A DNA stretch of 9,991 bases. Origin: Lachnoclostridium sp. UBA7097 (GTDB lineage: Bacteria > Bacillota > Clostridia > Lachnospirales > Lachnospiraceae). Positions 6,549-9,991 of the stretch are shown here, piece by piece. Where the stretch lies: positions 1 through 9,991 of the forward strand of contig DKYP01000003.1 of NCBI GenBank assembly GCA_002499945.1, given 5' to 3'. The notes under the pieces are model-generated. The model was given only the letters and a program-made list of their open reading frames with translations, was not told where the DNA came from and did not search any database. Both the position numbers and the translations under genes were made by a program. The first letter of the stretch is position 1. Each line of letters begins with the position of its first letter.

Positions 6549-6587
6549 TACAGGCTGCCCTGGCAAAACCCTTCCATGCAGCCTGTA
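6549..6587 (-). terminator. Probable terminator of the binding-protein/chemoreceptor pair
   Basis: TACAGGCTGC (6549-6558) and GCAGCCTGTA (6578-6587) form a perfect 10-bp stem with a 19-nt loop, 22 nt beyond the chemoreceptor stop codon on the minus strand. Read on that strand, the stem is followed by an imperfect T-rich tail (TTTGTGCTTCTT), so it is a moderate terminator. On the plus strand no T-run follows. Together with the neighbouring etfA terminator it separates the two convergent units. Confidence 0.6.
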
Positions 6588-6609
6588 CATAAATCATTCT
6601 ATACAGTAA

Positions 6610-8463
6610 CTATAAATTTACAAATACTTCTGTTTCTTTCTTTAATGTGCTTGCTATTTCACGGTTATCTTCTATTTCTTTTGAAATATTTTCTATATCT
6701 GTTGCAAGTTCCTGTACACTGTCTGCTGTACTTGCTACACCGTTTGTACCTTCATCAATTGCGGTACTGATTGAATCCATGGAATTTGCGATTTCTGATA
6801 CGGAATTTTTAAGTGCATCGGTTCTCATTGTAAACTGTTCCATTACATTTTCAATATAAGTTGCATTCTGTTTGTATTCACCGCCTGCCTTTACAAAGTC
6901 CTCAAAATCGTGCAGTATTGAATTGTTAAGGTAGTCAATAAGGTCATTTGCATGGAAGGCCAGGTTGTGTACTGCTTCGACTATAACACTGTTTATAGTC
7001 TGGATATGGTTAGCTGTATTGCTGCTTTCATCAGCAAGGTGGTTTATTTCACTTGCAACGACAGCAAAGCCTTTGCCGGCCTCGCCAGCCCTTGCAGCTT
7101 CTATTGAGGCGTTGAGTGCAAGGAGTGTGGTCTGTTCAGAAATATTTAAAATATTGTCAGTCAGGTTATTTATCTGGTCTATGCTCTTGCTGTCTTCTAT
7201 AGCTTTATTAAGTACAGCTAATATCTGTGAAACTTTTGTCATAGTAGTATCCATATTTGTCCTTGCAGTATTTTCCATTTTTTCAGCATGGGCTTTCATT
7301 TGTTTTGAATATGAGTTAATTTCAACGGTTTTTTCAGCAATTGTATTAACTTCTTCATTAACAGAAGAAACATTATCATTTATGGTAAATGAATTGTTGC
7401 CAACTTCAGACATTGTAGCAGAAAGTTCTTCTGTAAATGCGGACAGGTCAGTTACACTTCCGTTTGATGTAATTATACGTTCTGAAATTTCGCCTGTTAT
7501 TTTATCCATTTTGTTGGATATTTCTGAAACCATTCCAAATATGCTCTGCAGCTTTTCTATAAATGAATTAATACCTTTGCCAAGTGCAGCAATTTCATCA
7601 TTGGAATATATTGTTATGCGTTTGGTTAAGTCACCATGTCTTTCATCAATATCTTTAATTATTGCGGTAAGTTCACGTTCACCATTTGTAATAGGCCTTA
7701 TAATCTTCATAAGCACTACAAAGACTGCTATAATCATTGATAAAGCACATATTAGTATTGAAACAACATTTATTACAAATGACACTTTATATACATCCTG
7801 CAGTTCTTTTTTTGCATCATTGGATGCTGTTTTTGAACTGTTTATTAAACTGTCAGCTTTTGAATATAAATTATCAGAGTAATTTTTTAAGTTGACATTG
7901 GCGACCTCAAAAGCATCTTTTTTATTGTTATTGGCACTAAGGGCCAGCATATTTGCTATGTTTTGTTTAAAACCATCATAATTTCCAATAAGCACATCAT
8001 ATTCTTTTTTATCTGCCTCGCCAAGATACTGCCTGAAACTTTCAAATGTCCCGTCAAGTTCCTTTTCACTTGCATTAATTGAACTGACAAGTTCAATCAT
8101 GGTAAGTGCATCCGTTGCAACTATATGGGATAATGCCATGTTATGTATATTCATGGCCCCGCTTTTTAAGTCTGAAAGTACAGTAATCCCTGTAAGGTAC
8201 TTATCTGAAATTGTTGTAGCCTTTGAATTAACATTTCTTAAATTAATTATTGAAATTACATTTGTTATAACTGCCAGGACAGCCAGTATAAGAAGCGGTG
8301 TAAAAAGCCATGTTTTAATGCTGGATTTCCTTGTCTTTTTGCTGCGGGCTGTTGTGTTCTTTCTCTCCTGTTCCTGTATTTTTTTATTTTTTTGTGTTTC
8401 TTTCTGTTTCTTTGGACTGCCTGTAATTTTGTTTTGACTTGTTTTACGTTTTTTGTCAGCCAT
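6610..8463 (-). CDS. Methyl-accepting chemotaxis protein with basic N-terminal tail
   Basis: This is a membrane chemoreceptor that signals through CheA/CheW to the flagellar motor. The 617-residue product has a cytoplasmic N-terminal tail (1-50) with 19 Lys/Arg and 4 acidic residues. TM1 follows (about 52-74), then an extracellular, mainly helical sensor of about 150 residues resembling the four-helix-bundle type, TM2 (about 227-252), a HAMP domain (about 253-305, with IRPI at 255-258) and a long coiled-coil signalling domain. The hairpin tip is the diagnostic part: ISEQTTLLALNASIEAARAG (441-460), followed by a GKGFAVVA-type segment to about 470. The start is the ATG at 8463, 8 nt after GGAGG; ATG codons 6 and 15 nt upstream overlap or crowd that site. 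No C-terminal CheR-binding tether is seen. It lies 40 nt behind a solute-binding protein gene, with no terminator seen between, so the ligand may be presented by that lipoprotein. Confidence 0.93.
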   Translation of the reverse strand: MADKKRKTSQNKITGSPKKQKETQKNKKIQEQERKNTTARSKKTRKSSIKTWLFTPLLILAVLAVITNVISIINLRNVNSKATTISDKYLTGITVLSDLKSGAMNIHNMALSHIVATDALTMIELVSSINASEKELDGTFESFRQYLGEADKKEYDVLIGNYDGFKQNIANMLALSANNNKKDAFEVANVNLKNYSDNLYSKADSLINSSKTASNDAKKELQDVYKVSFVINVVSILICALSMIIAVFVVLMKIIRPITNGERELTAIIKDIDERHGDLTKRITIYSNDEIAALGKGINSFIEKLQSIFGMVSEISNKMDKITGEISERIITSNGSVTDLSAFTEELSATMSEVGNNSFTINDNVSSVNEEVNTIAEKTVEINSYSKQMKAHAEKMENTARTNMDTTMTKVSQILAVLNKAIEDSKSIDQINNLTDNILNISEQTTLLALNASIEAARAGEAGKGFAVVASEINHLADESSNTANHIQTINSVIVEAVHNLAFHANDLIDYLNNSILHDFEDFVKAGGEYKQNATYIENVMEQFTMRTDALKNSVSEIANSMDSISTAIDEGTNGVASTADSVQELATDIENISKEIEDNREIASTLKKETEVFVNL

Positions 8464-8503
8464 TTTCATTACCTCCATTCTTTTTGCGGCATATTTTTAA
8501 ACA

Positions 8504-9778
8504 TCAGCCTATAGTAGAAGCCTTGATTTTCTTAACCATGTTATCAAGCAAGGTCTGGAGGTTTTTGCCGCCTGTATTGCCTTTTGCCATCTGGTTGCCA
8601 AATTCAGTTACAGGGTCCCAGAAATTGCCACCAAGCCTCTGAAGCTCAGAAAATTCCGACTGGGCAATAACTGCCTGTACTGCCTGTGATTCTTTGATTT
8701 TATCTGACTGTGCGGCTTTAATATTAGAAGGCCCCTGTCCCCTCATTTCAAAACGCAGTTCCTGGTTTTCTTCATTAGAAATATAATTAGCGAGTTTATG
8801 CGCCCAGTCAAGGTAGTCTGAATATGGGTTTACACCTATCATCTTATAACCAAAATAACATGACATCTGTACCTGCTTTCCTGCAACTGTATATGAAGGA
8901 AGTATTGATGCTGCATAATCATCACCAAGTATATCTTTAATGGTTGTTTCATCCCATACACCACTGACACATGCAATGACTTTTCCTTGCTTGAAACCCT
9001 TAATCCAGTCACCTGTACTTTCAAATCCAGGATTTCTGGCAATTTTCATAAGTGCATTGGCAACATCTGTGCCTTTTATATTGTTTTTGGATGAATTCCA
9101 TGTACAAAAATTGGTTACACCATCTTTATTTAAACCTACTTTCAGGCCGGTCTGGCCATAAAAAGAATACAGATACCATCCGGATGACCAGTCCATTGCA
9201 AATTTTTTCTTATTTTTAGCGGCCACTTCCAGTATTTTGTCAAGTGATTTTACATCTTCTTCACTTAAATATTTTTTATTATAATACATGAAATATCCAT
9301 TGTCAGCGGTTATAGGGTATCCATATGTCTGTCCGTAGACAGTTACAGCATCTACAGCGGATGCAAGGTTATTTTCCTTGATTTCAGCAGGATTGGTTAC
9401 TGGTGAAGCACCGCCGCCTGCAACAATTGACTGTATATCGCCATCAGTAGTTGTATATACGTCAGCGGCATTTAATATATCACCAAGTAAAGCATTGCGG
9501 CACTGGCCTTCCACAACCGGCGACCACTCAATAGTGATATCTGCCTCATTAGCATGTTCCTTTATAAAATTCTGGGTGACAGTGGCAATATAGTCTTTGT
9601 CTTCTTCACCTGCCCATATGGAAAGTGAAACCTGTTCCTTCCCTTGTTTCTTGCCATCCTCTTTTACATCCTCTCCAGAAGATGAAGTGTCTTTTTGTGA
9701 TGACCCGTTGCCGCAGCCAGTAAGAAAAAGACCTATGACGGAAACAGCCAGGAAACATTTTAATAAATTTTTACCCAT
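8504..9778 (-). CDS. Extracellular solute-binding lipoprotein (MalE-like, carbohydrate type)
   Basis: This is a cell-surface binding protein of the kind that feeds ABC importers, probably for a sugar or oligosaccharide. The 424-residue product begins with a lipoprotein signal peptide: basic MGKNLLK, a hydrophobic stretch (8-19) and the lipobox LTGC with lipidated Cys22. A polar, low-complexity linker covers 23-49. The mature domain shows VYGQTYGYPITADNGYFMYY (147-166), WAHKLANYISNEENQ (325-339) and FWDPVTEFGNQM (386-397), matching the maltose/arabinogalactan-type family 1 pattern. Start: ATG 8 nt after AAAGGAGGAG. It is the first gene of its transcript, with an AT-rich promoter region upstream. 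Unusually, the next gene is a chemoreceptor, not permease genes; permeases may lie elsewhere, or the protein may serve mainly in sensing. The exact ligand cannot be read from the sequence. Confidence 0.9.
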   Translation of the reverse strand: MGKNLLKCFLAVSVIGLFLTGCGNGSSQKDTSSSGEDVKEDGKKQGKEQVSLSIWAGEEDKDYIATVTQNFIKEHANEADITIEWSPVVEGQCRNALLGDILNAADVYTTTDGDIQSIVAGGGASPVTNPAEIKENNLASAVDAVTVYGQTYGYPITADNGYFMYYNKKYLSEEDVKSLDKILEVAAKNKKKFAMDWSSGWYLYSFYGQTGLKVGLNKDGVTNFCTWNSSKNNIKGTDVANALMKIARNPGFESTGDWIKGFKQGKVIACVSGVWDETTIKDILGDDYAASILPSYTVAGKQVQMSCYFGYKMIGVNPYSDYLDWAHKLANYISNEENQELRFEMRGQGPSNIKAAQSDKIKESQAVQAVIAQSEFSELQRLGGNFWDPVTEFGNQMAKGNTGGKNLQTLLDNMVKKIKASTIG

Positions 9779-9812
9779 ACTTGTTCTCCTCCTTTATTTA
9801 TGGTTTATTTCA

Positions 9813-9835
9813 CTGCAAAACAATAGTTTTTGCAG
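9813..9835 (-). promoter_or_regulatory. 23-bp inverted repeat, candidate operator or leader hairpin
   Basis: CTGCAAAA (9813-9820) and TTTTGCAG (9828-9835) are perfect inverted repeats separated by 7 nt. They lie 17 nt upstream of the ribosome binding site of the binding-protein gene and downstream of its likely promoter. Such a position suits a repressor operator or a 5' mRNA hairpin. It lacks the central CG of typical LacI-family operators, so the regulator family cannot be named. On the minus strand no T-run follows, so it is not a terminator. Confidence 0.4.
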
Positions 9836-9894
9836 GAATAACAGAACGTTATAGTTAAGATGCACAAATAATTTTTTTATGCATGGATAACTTT

Positions 9895-9933
9895 AGTATA
9901 ATTTTAATACATTTTTGCGAAATAGACAATCAA
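9895..9933 (-). promoter_or_regulatory. Possible promoter of the binding-protein/chemoreceptor unit
   Basis: On the minus strand TTGATT (9933-9928) lies 18 bp before TATTAA (9909-9904), and a better -10 match TATACT (9900-9895) lies just beyond but without a good -35. The area is very AT-rich, with A/T tracts further upstream that could act as an UP element. The leader would be about 115-125 nt. Exact elements are uncertain. The remaining right edge up to 9991 shows no gene. Confidence 0.25.
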
Positions 9934-9991
9934 AAAGTTAAAAATTCTTATTATTTTTTCATAGGTTGTTACAGTTCACTCCCCCCAATAA

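Noticed and set aside
6531..6770. 79-codon plus-strand open frame after the etfA terminator
   Set aside because: It starts 3' of the terminator T-run, runs over the convergent terminator and the chemoreceptor 3' end, and has no ribosome binding site.
6965..7882. 305-codon plus-strand open frame with many hydrophobic residues, opposite the chemoreceptor
   Set aside because: It is the mirror image of the coiled-coil domain: regular polar helix codons read backwards give Ser, Leu and Ile-rich protein. No ribosome binding site or known fold is seen, and the minus-strand gene has unmistakable receptor motifs.
1..9991. CRISPR array, transposon, tRNA, prophage or toxin-antitoxin genes
   Set aside because: No regularly spaced repeats, transposase or integrase motifs, tRNA-like cloverleaf or small paired genes were seen; coding density and gene style are uniform across the window.

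Overview
The window looks like chromosome of an anaerobic, low-to-moderate-GC Firmicute that makes butyrate, most likely a gut or rumen member of the Lachnospiraceae. The grounds are the complete acetyl-CoA-to-butyryl-CoA gene set in one cluster, strong AGGAGG-type ribosome binding sites, an AT-rich intergenic style and Firmicute-type protein sequences. The genus cannot be fixed from the sequence alone. No insertion sequence, CRISPR array, tRNA or rRNA was seen.

Layout. Positions 1-253 are a non-coding left edge with a good sigma-A-type promoter (62-90) and a folded leader of roughly 155 nt. Then comes a six-gene plus-strand cluster: thl (254-1447), crt (1604-2395), hbd (2426-3268), bcd (3425-4591), etfB (4613-5398) and etfA (5425-6462), closed by a clear intrinsic terminator (6490-6530). 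Two acetyl-CoA are condensed by Thl, reduced by Hbd and dehydrated by Crt to crotonyl-CoA. Bcd with EtfAB then reduces this to butyryl-CoA, and the EtfB sequence fits the electron-bifurcating (ferredoxin-reducing) type. The last step to butyrate (but, or ptb-buk) is not in the window.

Within the cluster, crt-hbd, bcd-etfB and etfB-etfA are closely spaced (21-30 nt). The thl-crt and hbd-bcd gaps are each exactly 156 nt and hold stable hairpins. Both gaps carry TGTGGTGC, then 22 nt, then ATGCCAG. The first gap also has a terminator-like hairpin right after thl, and the second has a possible internal promoter before bcd. The operon may therefore be expressed as three adjustable blocks: thl, crt-hbd and bcd-etfBA.

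Positions 6610-9778 hold a convergent minus-strand pair: a MalE-like lipoprotein solute-binding protein (8504-9778), followed 40 nt later by a transmembrane methyl-accepting chemotaxis protein (6610-8463). With no permease between them and no terminator seen in the gap, they look co-transcribed, which suggests a binding-protein-dependent chemoreceptor. The right edge (9779-9991) holds their probable promoter and a 23-bp inverted repeat. The enzymes are well-known families. The less ordinary material is the intergenic RNA-like elements and the binding-protein/chemoreceptor pair; no convincing wholly new system was found.
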